From the NCBI GenBank assembly GCA_963575745.1, contig CAUYUJ010020168.1:98699-162698 (forward strand): a DNA stretch of 64,000 nt, written 5' to 3'. Below the pieces are notes generated by a model. That model ran no database searches and had not been told where the DNA came from. It saw only the letters and a list, made by a program, of their open reading frames with translations. Positions 21,460 to 33,600 of this stretch are shown piece by piece. The position numbers and the translations under genes were made by a program. Origin of the DNA: Prorocentrum cordatum. Its lineage: Eukaryota > Sar > Dinophyceae > Prorocentrales > Prorocentraceae. How positions within the stretch are numbered: the first letter of the stretch is position 1; each line of letters starts with the position of its first letter.

Positions 21460-23159
21460 CCTAAGCCGTCTTGGGTGGAAGGGCCGCCGTCCTGAAGTTG
21501 TCTAGGATCGGTGCCGAAGCGTTTCCAAACGACCCCGGCACCGCGCTCAGCAGGGCAGCGGCGCCCCTCGGGACGCTTCGGGGAGGCCTTCGGGACCGCG
21601 TTGCGGGACAACGCGACCACCCCCGAGAGACTCACGATTGTTTGGAGCGTTCCCAACACTCCTGCAAGGCGCCGCCGCGCGCCACGGAGCGCGGGGACCA
21701 GTCAGACCATGGGCGCGCAGAGCAGTCCTCCGGGGCGGGGCATGTTTTTTCACCCACCCCACCGTCCCCTTATGTTCCTGCACTTCCCGCCTCTCGGAGC
21801 AAGATAAGAAACTACGCCTCACAAAGCTGATGCAGAGATCTCATGAGGGAGCATTGAGGTGTTCGGTGAGTTTTTGTGCGCTTCAAGGAGCTCCTCCTGG
21901 TCTATTCCAAGGAAGCTGGGCCAGGGGGTTCTCAAAAGAAAGTCCGGGAAGCTGGCCCAAAATGTCTTTGCCCAAAGTTTCGTGGCCACCTCTTCCAGAG
22001 TAGCGGGTCTGCTAAAAAAGTGCCCCCTCCAAAACTGGATTGCAAGTTTCCACCTCTCCCTGGGCCCCTGAAAGTCACGCGACCACACGGTTGCACGTTG
22101 CTATCTTCAATGTCGGGCCTGAGTGCGGAATGTGGGGGCGCGATGGTCTCGCTGGCGTCCGGGCTTAACTGGTAACTCGGGCAGAGCTTTGGGGACGCGG
22201 GTCACACCAGGCATACTTGGGAGGAAAGAAGAGAAAGGAGCGAACCGACCGAAAGTCCGGGACGAATGTCCCGCGAAAGCGACGGACAATCTGGGACGAG
22301 ACCCCCGGAAAAACGACCGACTCCTCGATGTTCGATCCTCTGGCTGGTCGGTCACTCGCGCGGGCGACAGGGAGACTGGAAGACCAACGTCCGAAAACAA
22401 AAAGGAACCTACAACAGGAACTAATCCCACCAGCCCTCTGGGCGTTGGTGGTCTAGCGCGTTTCCTCTTCCACCTCCCTTCTTCCTTTTCGGCAAAGGGA
22501 AATCCTTATTTCCTTTGATTAAACACCCCCACGTCCCAACCCAGCCGGCCGGTAGCAACCCCGCCGTCCTAACTGCCAAAAAACAACACAAACTCTGCTT
22601 TTTGTTCGCCAACATGTCGTCGAGCTGCGCAAAGTGTAGCAGGAATTTGACGGAATGAACGTCGCTTGGGTAACCCTAAGCGGGCAGTCGCGTCCTACCC
22701 ATCAAAAACAATGCACAGTTAACGCTTTTTCTCGTCAGCACGGATTTTCTTCTCGTCGACGCTGCGGCCCGTCGGGTTGAGGAGCTGGGCGGGCGGCAAG
22801 TCAGAATGCCTCAAGCAAGTGCGGTTCGCCGATGGTGCGCCCGTTGTCGTGTCCCCGGAGCGCGCGCTGGACATGCTGTCGCCGACGATGCAACATGAGA
22901 GGCTGGAGCGGGGCGCGGCGTACATCGCGCGCGTTTTTGCTTCTCGTCGACGTTGTTCAATACGCGGCAGGAAAAGGACACAGCTCATTTCGCGCGCTGC
23001 AGTCTAGCCGCCCACGGTATAAGATGAGCGACAGGCGTCGGACGCGACGAACTTGCTTCCTATGTTGCGGGAGGGCGGGTGGGAGTGGACGGAGCCCTCT
23101 GGCTCGTTCGAGCTGGCTAACTTGACCCCTCCCCCTACCCCCCCCACTGGACCTGGACG
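21460..23159. other. Intergenic region upstream of the nucleotidase-like gene
   Basis: I see no supported gene. A short plus-strand frame at 22777-23007 (KQVRFADGAPVVVSPERALDM) has plausible composition but no start context or homology I recognise. Two small echoes, TTTGCTTCTCGTCGACGTTG and TTTTCTTCTCGTCGACGCTG, near 22936 and 22746 suggest a local duplication. Confidence 0.4.
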
Positions 23160-23880
23160 GGGCGCCCCGCGAGCGGTCAGGGCGTCCAAGATGACCCAAG
23201 ATGGCCCCGACATGGCGTCAGAGAGCCCAAGATGAGTTCCAAAATGGCTCAAGGTAGCGCAAGATGCCTCGAGATGGCTCCCAAGATGCTCCCAAACGCC
23301 CCAAGACTGCTCCAGAACGGCTCTAAGATGCCAAAAGAGCTCCCCATAGATGCCCCAAGAGGCCACAATCCTTCAAAAACCTTAGGGAAATCAATGTTTG
23401 TTGCTTTCTCGCCGTTTCGCTTCCGATGGCCATTCGAGCCCTTAAGATAGCTCCAAGGTGGCCCAAGAGAGCCCTAAGCAGGGCCCAAGGGAGCCCCAAG
23501 ACGGCCCCAAGAGCGCCCAAGAGCGCTCCAAGAGCGCCCGAGAACGCTCAAAAAGGCGACTTGGGGAGCTCCCGATGTGCGAGGCTAACTAAGGGACCTC
23601 TCTTCTTCGATCGATGTCCTCCAAGATGGCCCCAAGAAGCGCCCAGGAGGCCCCAAGAGGCCCCAAGATGGCCCCAAGATGGCTCCAAGATGGCCCCCAG
23701 GAGGCCCCCAGGAGGCCCCCAAGAGGACTCCAAGCGGCCCCAAGAGGCCCCCCCGAGGCACCCAAGACGCCCAAGAACCCCCCAGGACGGCCGAGAGACC
23801 CCCAAGACGTCCCAAGAGGCCTCCCAGAAGCGCCCATCGGTATCCCAAGAGGCGCCGAGAGGCATCCAAGAGACCTCTGG
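23160..23880. repeat. CCAAGAYGGCC-type repeat field, copy 3
   Basis: Dense runs of CCAAGATGGC, CCCCAAGAGGCCCC and GGCTCCAAGATGG are separated by a unique patch at about 23380-23440. Motifs and orientation are as in 540-1170 and 4545-5110. Confidence 0.65.
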
Positions 23881-23890
23881 CCCTTTTGCT

Positions 23891-24268
23891 TGCCCTCCTC
23901 CTGCTCCTCCTTCCTCCTCCTGTTCCTTGTCTTCCTCCTCCTCGTCATCCTCATCCTCCTCCTCCTTTTCATCCTCCTCCGCCTCATCCTCCTCCTCCTC
24001 CTCTTCCTCCTCCTCTTATCCTCCTGATCAGCATCGTTATCATCGTCATCATCGGCACCATCATCATCATCACCACCACCACCACGACCACCATCATCAT
24101 CATCATCAGCATCATCAGCATCATCAGCATCATCATCAACATCCTCATCATCGGAATCATCGTCATCGCCATCATCAGCATCATCATCATCATTATCATC
24201 ATCATCATCGTCATCATCAGCAGCATCATCCCCATCACCATCACAATCACCATCACCATCACCATCAC

Positions 24269-24303
<35 letters not shown>

Positions 24304-24304
24304 G
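23891..24304. repeat. Compound (TCC)n then (CAT/CAC)n microsatellite
   Basis: Pyrimidine-rich CTCCTC repeats to about 24020 pass into ATCATCATC and ACCACCACC runs to 24304. All three frames stay open (poly-His, poly-Ile, poly-Ser, or poly-Asp on the other strand), which is a by-product of the trinucleotide. Confidence 0.85.
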
Positions 24305-24387
24305 ATTCCTTCTCCCCACCCGCCATCCATCCATTCAGCCCCCCCCTTCTCCTCCTCCAGCCTTCGCACGGTTCGGCCGGGCACCTC

Positions 24388-24446
24388 TTTGATCCCGCAC
24401 TTCCCTGATCACCTCAACTCGCCTAGACATCGTTTCTGTATGGGCT
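24388..24446. repeat. Dispersed repeat flanking the retroelement poly(A), copy 1
   Basis: The reverse complement of this stretch (CAGAAACGATGTC...GAGTTGAGGTGATCAGGG...GCGGGATCAAAGA) matches 58065-58118 at about 90 percent. The poly(A) of the minus-strand element ends right beside it, so the element probably inserted into a copy of this repeat. Confidence 0.6.
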
Positions 24447-24457
24447 GGTGTTTTTTT

Positions 24458-25999
24458 ACAGCCGCAGGCGGAAGCGCCAGCGGCGGAAGGTCGCGAACGG
24501 GCCGCGGACGCGACTGAATTACCTAACGCGCGCAGGGCCGCGGATCAGGCGGCTCACGACAGCGTCCAGGGGGGCGAAGCCAATGCAATCCAGGTGCCAT
24601 GACAGCCCCTGAACGGGCATGCAGGTGCGTCCAACAGGCCTGAGGTAGGCACCGAGACGACCAAGCGCAGCCAAAATGGCGCGATAACGTTCCAACGTCC
24701 AGGTGCGGACAAGGCGACGACCCGAGGACGTCAGCCCCAGCCTGTCGGGTAGCAGAGGCGACGGGGTGGTAAGTCCAACGAGGGTCCCGACGGCGGCAGC
24801 GAGCCGCGGCGCCAGAACGACATCAAGGTGTATACATGTTCCGAGAAGACTACCACACCGAGATGTTTCGGCCCAGACCCAGCGGGTGGAAGGGCACCTG
24901 ATGCACGCTACCCGTCGAAACGCGGCGAGTGCACACCACAGTGTCACAGTGCAGTCCAGAACGAGGCGGAAAGCACACGCGGAGCGAGACCGAGCATGCC
25001 CAGGCAAGTCCCACAAAGCCACTGATCCAGGGTCGCGGTAAGAAGCCGTCCAGCAATGAGAGTACCAGAGGGCACCGATCCATGGAGCCTGAAGGGCACC
25101 GCAGGCTGACTGGGAACAAGGACCAACGGAAAAAGCTGACGGCGAGCCAGTCGCAACGCAAGGAGCGCATCCAGGGTGTGGAGCATGATGACAAGAGAAA
25201 CTTCCACAACTGAGATGCGACAGCCCAGATCCGACGAGTGGAGGGGCGTAGAAGAGCACGATGCACGGCAGACCCCGAGGAATATGCACATCTAAGGTGG
25301 CCCAGCGATGCCCAACCGAGTCGTCTAGCACAGAGGGGCGAGGACGCCTTGTACCCGAGACGTGTCCCTCAGAGCCATTGGATCCAGGGTGACGGCGGAA
25401 GGCCGTGCTTCTTGTTTGAGAGGTCCAGGGTGACGGCGGAAGGCCGTTCGTTCGGTTAGAAAGTCCAAGGGGAAGCCAGTGGTCAGGCGAGTCGTGGCCC
25501 GCTGACAGGCCAGGAAGGCCTGGCGGTGAGACAACTACAGTAGGGCCTGAGGCCGCGAGTCCACTGCGGAGAGGCGGTGGACGGCATTGCCGAAGCGCGC
25601 ACCTGGATCCAAAGGCAGGAGGTGCGCGCATCGGGTGGAGGGCGGCAGAGCGCCGCGATTAGGGGCCCGCGGCGCGGCCTGGGCAGCGCCCGCTGGAATT
25701 CAGGAAGTGAAACAAGGCGGGGAAAGAGGAGCCGAGTGACAAGAGGGCGTCGGCCACCGGTGGAGAAAGGCAGTGATGCCAGTGGCAAGTTGGTCTGCAG
25801 GATGCGCGGTGTCACGCGCGGAGCAGACGGCATTACCGAACGGCGCCCCAAGGCCAAGGGTGAGAGAGGGTGCCGCTCAGGGGAGGGGGGGCAGAGCTGC
25901 CCCAGGTTGAGGGAAAGGGCGGCAGAGGGCCGCGGTGGCGCGTTGTGAAGCGCAGGTGGTGGCGCGGGCACTGGGGGGCGGCGAGGGCAGAGAGGGAGT
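24458..25999 (-). other. 3' non-coding region of the giant retroelement
   Basis: No convincing protein is seen. A 370-residue open frame (25631-24519) has odd Cys/Ser/Leu-rich composition and no recognisable domain, so I do not call it. A motif of about 42 bp (TCCAGGGTGACGGCGGAAGG) is tandemly duplicated at 25382-25460, and a related copy lies at 32908-32945 near the RNase H/helicase border. Confidence 0.5.
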
Positions 26000-28900
26000 T
26001 CAGCCTCTCCAGCGGAGTCTCTTTTCCTCTCGATCATCCCGATCATCAGGGTAACCTCCGCCGCGCTTGCCACCCGTCTGCCAGTGATCCTCACGCCATC
26101 CGTCGCGCCACTCGCCCTGCCAACTGCTCCAGGTGTCCCAGGAACTTGTCGCACGGTCGCGCCAGCCCGTGTGGCGATAGCCGCCTTTGCTCCTGTCGTC
26201 TGTCTGGGAGTGGCGCAGGTAGTTGGCTCGTATCTTGTTCCAGTCGATATCGTAGCCCAGCCTCCTGTTCATCTCGTAGGCGTCGTACCCGCAGTCCTTC
26301 CAGGCCTCTAGGAAGTTGATGATGTCCGAGGGCATGTGTAGTTTCGGGTCGGACTTGGGCGCCCTCCATCCAGGGGACAGGGTGCGCTGCGTATTCGCTG
26401 TCCACAGTTCGCAAAAGACTGCTCCCAGCTGCGACTGAAGCCTGGATGTGCGACTGGCTGGTGTCTCGTCGGGACGTTCGAGTTCGACGGTGCCCAGCCT
26501 GACTTTGTACACTGGGCCGCCTCCATCAGGGCAGGACAGCATGTTGAGTGCGTCCTGCTCCGAAGAGCCAGTATGGCGAGAGTAATGGGGCCTCCGCTCA
26601 GGGGGCGTCGGGGTGGGCGCGGGAAAGCGCTCGTACCGCGAGCCGCCGCCGTCGCTGGTCCTCTCGTGCCTCGCGGGGCCTCGGGCTGGAGCCCTCCTGC
26701 GATCGGCGTAGGGCGTATCTTCTGCGACTGAAGTCGCGGCATCCTCGCGGCTGGTGTCAGAGCTGCCCGCCGACGGGCTTCGCTGCGGGCCATCGCCGCC
26801 TGAGCGATTATCATCGCCCTCCTGGGCCGACTCGGAAGGCGTGGTTCCATCCTCTTCGTAGTCGGGCTCCATCTTGTGAAGGGGGAGCCCGTCTTCCTCG
26901 CCTTCACCGTTGTCGTCGTCGGGCGGGTCATGGTGGCCCATGCGTGAGTCGATGTCCGCTGAACCCTGAGACCTGTCTGCGTCGGCCGCCATGGGAGTAT
27001 CTGGCCTGTCGTCGCTACCAGAACACGCGCAGGATGGCGGGGACCCTGCCAGGGAGGTGATCTCTGGCGCCACGCCAGAGCTGCCTGTGGGGCTGGGTCC
27101 AGGGGGATTGCTTGCTCCGACCTTGGTGAATTGGTCCTGGGCCTTGGCGTCCTCGCCAAGCCACGGGGGGGAATCCACTATGTCCACAGGTGCCTCGAAC
27201 CCAATCTGGCTGCTGAGCGGGGGAAGGGCCGGAGGTTCATCTGGATACAGCGGCCTGAAGTCGCGATCCAGGATGCGGTCCAGGGTGGCCGGGCCTATGT
27301 TCCAGATCGGAACCAGACAGCGCCGACAGCACCAAGTAGCGTTCCATTGGCGCCCCCACCAGGCCAGGGCACGCTTATCGATGGGGGGCAGCCCACGTTG
27401 CTCGGGAACTCTTATGTCTTCAGCCGGCTTCCATACGAATCAACCCAGCGGCGGAGAGCCGGGGTCCCAGACCAGGAGCGGGGCCCCCTGGGGGCAGGTG
27501 TCGCACCGCGCGGAGTAGGTCCGCGTCTGAGCGGCTTTGATGCCGAAGCGGTCGTCCCGGATCCGGAGGACCGGAATGGTGGCATTGGCACACTCGGGGA
27601 TCTTCATGCCCGTCGGTTCCATGAGGAGGTCATCTAACTGCCTCGTGTCCGCCAGGGGGCTGCAGCCGTAGCCGAGCGGAAGGAGTCCCAGGGAAGGGAG
27701 GGCACTCGCTCTGTCGTTGCCGGTCCCCGATATCTGCTGCTCATGTTCCCTGATTCTGTCGGTGAGCTTCGTTCCGGCAGGCGTAGGGAAGCCATTGTCC
27801 TCGAGGTTCCTTATCCAGCAGCCAGCGCAGTACCAGCCCATGTTGGCGCCGTTGATGTACGCCTGAGGTCTATTCTGAGCGACCATCTGGCGCGTGCTGT
27901 CGGAGATCCAGGTACCTTCAGCGGCAGTCAGGTGGTCCTTCCCGCAACTGTCGCACGTGTATATGTTGTTCTTCTTTTCGAGCGCGAGCCTTTCGTCGGG
28001 GATGAACGGAGGGTCCAGTCTGGTGCCTGGGGCCGGAGCCGGTGGTGGAGGGGCATTGAGGTCGGTCTGGGACAAGGCAAGTCCGCCGCCGATATAGGAA
28101 AGGCCCGCAACTCTGTCGTCGGGACCGAGGGAGGCGTCGGAACCAGCCAGTGCGACGTGTAGTGCACACACTGAGCAGTCGCCCGTGTCCAGGCAGGTCA
28201 GAGTTGCTGCCGGGACGATCCGTTCGAGAACGATCATCGGCGCTTGCAGCTGGAAGTCCTGCCTGTCCATCTCGCTCCAGGTCTGCGGGCAGCCGGCTTC
28301 CTGTGCAGCCGGGCGGTGATGGGCCAAAGCCACGAGCTTGGAGATGTGTGGTAGCACTGCCTCGATGCGACTGTGAAGGTCGGCCAAGTCTTCCAGGGTG
28401 AGGCTCCAGGTGCTGGCGAACCGGCTTCGGAAATCCTGGTGGACCTCTTGCCATGGTACGCAGAACCCCCGAATGGCTTCGATGACGCCCCCGGCCTGCT
28501 CTGCATGAGAGAAAGGCCATAGAAACACTCGCGGCTCACGGAGCATCAGCATCATGACCACCAGAAGCGAGCGGGCCTTGCAGGAATCCATGGGCTGGCC
28601 GTCGGTGTCTAAGAGTCCCTGACGGAAATCTTCCATCGAGGAGCCGCACCCCCGGATGATGTCTCCCAACCCGGTCATTCCAGGGTGCTTCCGGTGTCTG
28701 CAGCAGTCCTTGGTAGCGGAGCTCCAAGCCTTGGGGACCTGACGGAAGAGCCCTTTGGGGGTACACTGGCGGCGCTTCCACAATGTTGCACGCCTGCCGC
28801 TGGCGTGAGGCAACGGGGGAAGGGAGTCGTCGGGAATGGCGTAGCTCGCATCCCTCCAGGGGGTGCCTAGGCCGAGCGACCAGACCATTGCTGCCCACAG

Positions 28901-31900
28901 CGTGTTGTAGACAAGATTGGTCGCGTCGAGCCCGAGAGACATGTCAAACAAGAACCCCAGGTGCGACCAAGCCTTGCGGTCGAGCATGCCCGGCTGCCGC
29001 GGTGTGTTGGCCAACGTGAACTCGCGAGGATGCAGCCCGGACATAAGGTAGATGAGCACGTGGAAGGCCGGCGTCGAGAGGATATCGTGGAGCCCTCCCG
29101 AGATTAGCTTGCCCGGGGTGTCCCAGTCGAAACTCTCTTCCAGGGGTGTATTGAACCGCTCGGCGAAGCAGGTGGCCTGGGCATCGCGCGCTTTCTTCTT
29201 GGCGACGTCCAGCTCGTTCTGTCCTTTCTCCCCCTTTGCGACGCTGCCCCAGGCAGGGGGCGAGGGAATCCATGCGGCAAGGTCCTGGAGTGGGTCGAAG
29301 CTGTCGTCAATGTCCAGGGAGAGCCTGCGGCCCACGGGGGTGCTGCCACGAAACTGGACCCAGAGGCGGGTCAGTCTCCCGTACTCTGAGAGCACGCGAA
29401 GCTGCGACCATGTGGCGTTGGCGAACATGCGACCGTCTCCCAAGATCAGGATATTCCGCTTGGCCCTGGTGAATGCCACGTTCAAGCGCTTGGCGTCGTC
29501 GACGAAACCCCAGTTGTAGCTGCCGTTGCTCCGGGTAGTTAACACTATTACGATGTCCGCCTCGCCTCCCTGGCTGGAGTCGATTGTCGTGAGTTTGAGA
29601 GCCCCAGTGCTCATGTGCTCGCCCGCCACCTGACGTAGTCCAGGGAAGTTAGAGCTGATGGCAGTGTTAGAATTGTCGTCTTCCCGGAACACCTGTTGCC
29701 AGCGGCGAGCGTCCACCCTGTGGCCTTGGGGGGGTTGTCCAGGGCCGGGGATATCCTGACCACCGCGTCCGGGACCGTCTTTCCCCTTGCCGGGCTGCCC
29801 TTTGGCGCCACCTCTGGTGTTACGCAGAACGCCGGTGAAGTGACGAGGACCCTGCGGCCATCCGTCCATGAGAATGGCCGTCTGGAGCTGGTAGCCGACC
29901 ACGATTCTGACAGTGGTGCCCTTGCGGAGCTCCGGTAGCAGGGCGCGCACAATATCCACGGCTTGGGCCGCCTCCGGAAGATTGGCAAAGCCTGGTTGTA
30001 GCTCGGAGGTGACCTCCCAGGAGGGTGTGTGCACCATTAGGAGACGGTGCTTGTCTGGGCCCAGCGGCGGGTCCAGGGGCGCAAGGGTGGCGCGGAGGTC
30101 ACTTTCGTCGGATCCGGTGAGTGTAGCCAGCTTTGCCAATCGTTCAGGTTCCCACGCACGAATGTCTCTCCAGGGAATGCCCTCAACGATTGGCCGCTCT
30201 CTGAGCGGATCCAGGATGCCAGACTTCATGCCTTTCCCGTAGTAGGCTGCGTTCGGGAAATCGAGTAGCTGCGGGTGCATCCGATAGCAGATTGAAAGGT
30301 GGACTACTGAAGACTCCTGGCCGCGGAGTGCGTGGAACATCCTGTCGAAGATGCTGACGCAGAGCCCTAGTTCGTTCGCCAGTTTGGAGAGCACAGTGGG
30401 GGGCAGCTGGCTGGGGTCTCCGACGAGGACCACGGCCCCTCCGCTGTTGATCAGATTTACCCTGGACATGAGCGCGTGGAGCTCAGTGGCTTGTCTGGCC
30501 TCGTCGATGACTAGGAGGACGATTTGGGGGCTGTCCTTGTGACCAAGTGCCTCTGACGCCTCGTGCGTGGACATGATTATCCTGGCCTGACGTAGTAAGC
30601 TCGCCTTGTAGGGCTTGAAGCCCTGGTTCTTGTCCCCGTCCTGGAAGGGGAATTCGCCGTGGGCGTTTCTGTAATGACCTTCGGGAGTAAGGTCAACAAG
30701 TGCCTCGTTGACACGGTCCTTCAATGCCAGGCGCGCGAACTTGTCGGGGAAGCCCGTGTCTTGGTCGAGGCGCCGCTGACGTTGTGCCTCGATCATTGCC
30801 AGAGCTGGTTGGTCGACCGCCGTGTTGGACCCTGCTGCCAAAGCGACAACGTGTCCAGGGCGTAGGCAAGAACCCCACATGTCCAAGCAGGCAACTGAGA
30901 AGGTGGTCTTGCCAGTTCCAGGGGGTCCGTGCACTAGAACAGCATGGTGGTTCAGGGTGGCACGCAGGGCACTGGTCGCATCGCCGTTCGGCCTGTGATT
31001 GTCGATAATCCTGTGGAGCGTGTCCACGCTGGGAGTAGGACGCACTCTCTGAAAGACGGAGCCTGTCGTATCTGAGATTTCGTCGTCAGAGAACGCCTTT
31101 AAGCCTTGGGGGAGAAACGGTGCCTGCAGCAGCGTGCCGTCTTCGACTGCTTGCAAGTGGTCGGCGTCTGGGGCGTTCCGCTCAAGGCTGGCCTCCGCCC
31201 TGGCTCTAAGGCTCAGCCCCAGGGAACGCATGTGTCCCAAGTCGTTGGCCAAGGTTCGACCCGACCGAGGGGAGTGAACAAAGGCAAGAAGGTACGTCAG
31301 AGGTGAGAGCTGGTGGCCGAACAGATCCGCTGGGTTTTGGCGCAGGTAGTAGATCTGGTCCAGTGCCGAGCATTGCCGCCAAAACTGGATGTCAGAAGGG
31401 GCCTCGTCCACACGATACCAGGGGAGATCGTCGCTAGGGGGGCGTCTCGCCTTGGTTTCGTCTTCGTGAAACTGCCCGCTCTTCCCGTGGTTGTAGACGA
31501 CGATGCACCAGTTCGAGGGGTACCTGTCGGAGGGGCTGAGACCTAGCGCTTGAGCATCCCTGGGATGGATGTGACCGCCCAGGGCGGGAGGCCACCAAAC
31601 TGAGACGTCAGCGATCTTGTCTACCGTCGGGCCCGTGACTGACATGTAAAGCCACCTGCTCTCTTTGTCGCGTTCCAGGGGTCTGGTCGCGACCTTGCAC
31701 ATTGAGGGCCACTCCAACAACAGAAATTCCTTACCGACGGGTAGGCGCATGGCGTTTCGCAGCCGAAAGGTGTCCAGGTCCTCCATGCGCGTATTGGCAT
31801 CGATCCTGGTGACGCGAACTCCGAGGGCCCAGTTACCCCTTCTGGTTAAATCCTCTCGCGTGGAGCCTCTGCCGTCGTCTACCGTCTCGACCGAGGCTTG

Positions 31901-32887
31901 GCTTTCGACCCAGGCGATCCTCCTTAACGTTTGCCCTCGGTCCTGGAGGGAGTAGGGCCATTGTGAGGGGAGTCGGACGGCATTGATTAGTTCCTCGAGC
32001 GCTGCTTTGGGGTGGACTCTAGAGTGCGGGGAGTCCAGCGGAACCGAGTAAAGGTTGGCGACGTCTGAGGCTGCCTGCGTGGCCAGTGAATCTTCCAGGG
32101 CAGCTGGACTTGTCGGAGAGAGAGCTTCAATCTCCGTCTCACTGCCCTCGGCCAGCTGGACTGTTCGCTGCTGGCAGGGTGGGCCCCAGGCAGGAGGAGG
32201 GTGAGACGGCGGGGGCGGAGGGGGAGGTACCCCAGAGGAGCCTGCGGCCTGTCCATGTGAGGGGGGTAGCCAGATGGACGATTTCGCCCGCATCCTGTTC
32301 CCGTCGCCGTCCTCGGGCTGTCTGAGGCCCTCCTTTGCGGCGCCCCGCCTGTCCATCATGTGCGAACGAACCTTCTCCGGCTCCACCCTGGTGCCTCCTG
32401 GGCAGTTGTATGTCGACGGATCGTCCCAGAAGGGGTAGGTAATGGGCACGCGCAGCGCATCCTCGGGGATCGCGATGCCAGGTAGCGAGCGCACCCCGTC
32501 ACGGGTAACCAAGGGCTGGACTGGTTTCCAGCCGCGCCTGGCCAACCGCGTGACAGACACCTGGTGGGTAGCGTCGTAGGGGTTCCCTCCGCACATGCAC
32601 CAAATATTCCCAGGAGTGGTGAAAGCGTTCGGGTCTGGCCACCCGCCCTGGTACCGTGCCACCGACATGTCGTAGTGCTTCGCGCTTAGGATGTGTTCTG
32701 TGTCGTCGACGGGCTCCTGGCAGATCTCGCACCAGCGTCGCCAACAGCCGTGGAAGTAGACCCAACGCATCCAGGGACAGAAGCGGGCCAGGAAGACGCG
32801 CGTGTCCGCGCGCATTGGCGGCCCTTCGTCACTGCACGGTAGGCAGGAGGGCCAGCGGCGGAGGGGGCCCTGGTTGTTTTTGGGCAT
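26000..32887 (-). CDS. UPF1/DNA2-like SF1 helicase polyprotein, interrupted by one in-frame TGA
   Basis: From the ATG at 32887 the first 1815 codons are open. Near the N-terminus there is a zinc-finger-like CEICQ...EHILSAKH (residues about 52-70). A Pro-rich linker follows, then the helicase core: HGPPGTGKTT (about 650), VIDEARQAT (about 792), GDPSQLPP, YRMHPQLLDFP (about 872), TIDSSQGGEAD (about 1105) and NVAFTRAKRN (about 1138). A long all-helical region comes next, then zinc-binding CDSCGKD, WYCAGC and CDTCPQ. TGA at 27442-27440 interrupts the frame, but it reads on (GLPPIDKRALAW, CCRRCLVP) into a charged disordered module ending RLRWRG at 26000. The + copy keeps homologous sequence across the same point, so the stop is secondary. 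Inferred role: unwinding RNA or RNA:DNA hybrids during retrotransposition or RNP remodelling. Confidence 0.8.
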
Positions 32888-33600
32888 TGTCCAGGGTGGG
32901 GACCGGTCCAGGATGGCAGCGGAAGGCTGCGCTTCTTGTGATGGCAGTGACGCTGCGACCCGTCAGGACCTTAGTGTGTCGCGGCGGGGGGCGATCAGAG
33001 GGGGGGGGGGGAGGGGGATTTTCGAGGGCATCAACGAACAGCGCGACTTGGTCCAAGTCACAGAGGTCGATGTCCGCGGCAGGAACCAGGGGGGGGGGCA
33101 GCTGGGAGCCCCCCCAGACGACCCAGGAAGTGACGGCTAGATCGCCGGCGCGACGAAGAGCATCGGCCCAGAAGACACCTAGCGTGGCAAGACGGTCAGC
33201 TGCTTTGTTGAGGCGACGACGCACGGCCTGCCATGTAAGTGTTCATCCGGCTTCGCTTGCTTGCCGAAGGGCGAAGTCCATCTGCTGTGCCAGGTGGAGC
33301 CGGCGATAGCGGCCCGTGCCGGCTCCGTACCGGATGGCGGCAAGATTGTCGCCGACCACCCGGGCACCTCGGAGGGTGGTGTCAAGGTGGGGGAGCAGGG
33401 CGAGTCCCGCTCCGCACCCGGATGCCTCCGCCGTCTGTGCATTGTCGCAGCCCGGGAGGGCAACAACGGTAACCGCAACGACGCGCGGGTAGCCGCGGTG
33501 CGGGTCGTGTTTTCCAGAGGACAGCTGCCGCCCCGGAGACCTTGTCGTCTCCCCCAATTCGGCGAGCCCCCCCGTCGAAGGTGAGCTCAAAGGGCCATTG
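32829..33600 (-). pseudogene. RNase H domain of the retroelement (frameshifted)
   Basis: Segments in different frames give an RNase HI-like order: FELTFDGGAR (first Asp, near 33575), NAQTAEASG (Glu, near 33430), RVVGDNLAAIR (Asp, near 33335) and NKAADRLATLG (last Asp, near 33205). All four acidic positions are present, so the ancestor was probably active. Its end overlaps the helicase start codon in another frame. Two poly-G runs near 33001 and 33090 may hide frame changes. Confidence 0.65.

Noticed and set aside
23230-23250. GAGTTCCAAAATGGCTCAAGG, similar to a reversed spliced leader
   Set aside because: It is one variant of the CCAAGATGGCTCCAAGA repeat words around it.
23984-24517. Long open frames across the trinucleotide tract (poly-His, poly-Ile, poly-Asp, poly-Met)
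   Set aside because: All frames stay open because the repeat lacks stop codons; no unique protein sequence is present.
24660-24690. GCCATTTTGGCT on the minus strand, resembling part of the dinoflagellate spliced leader
   Set aside because: Only 12 bases match, the word is nearly self-complementary, and it lies in the retroelement 3' region with no gene start.
24519-25631. 370-residue minus-strand ORF in the retroelement tail
   Set aside because: Cys/Ser/Leu-rich, contains the tandem 42-bp repeat, lacks any domain; more likely non-coding 3' region.
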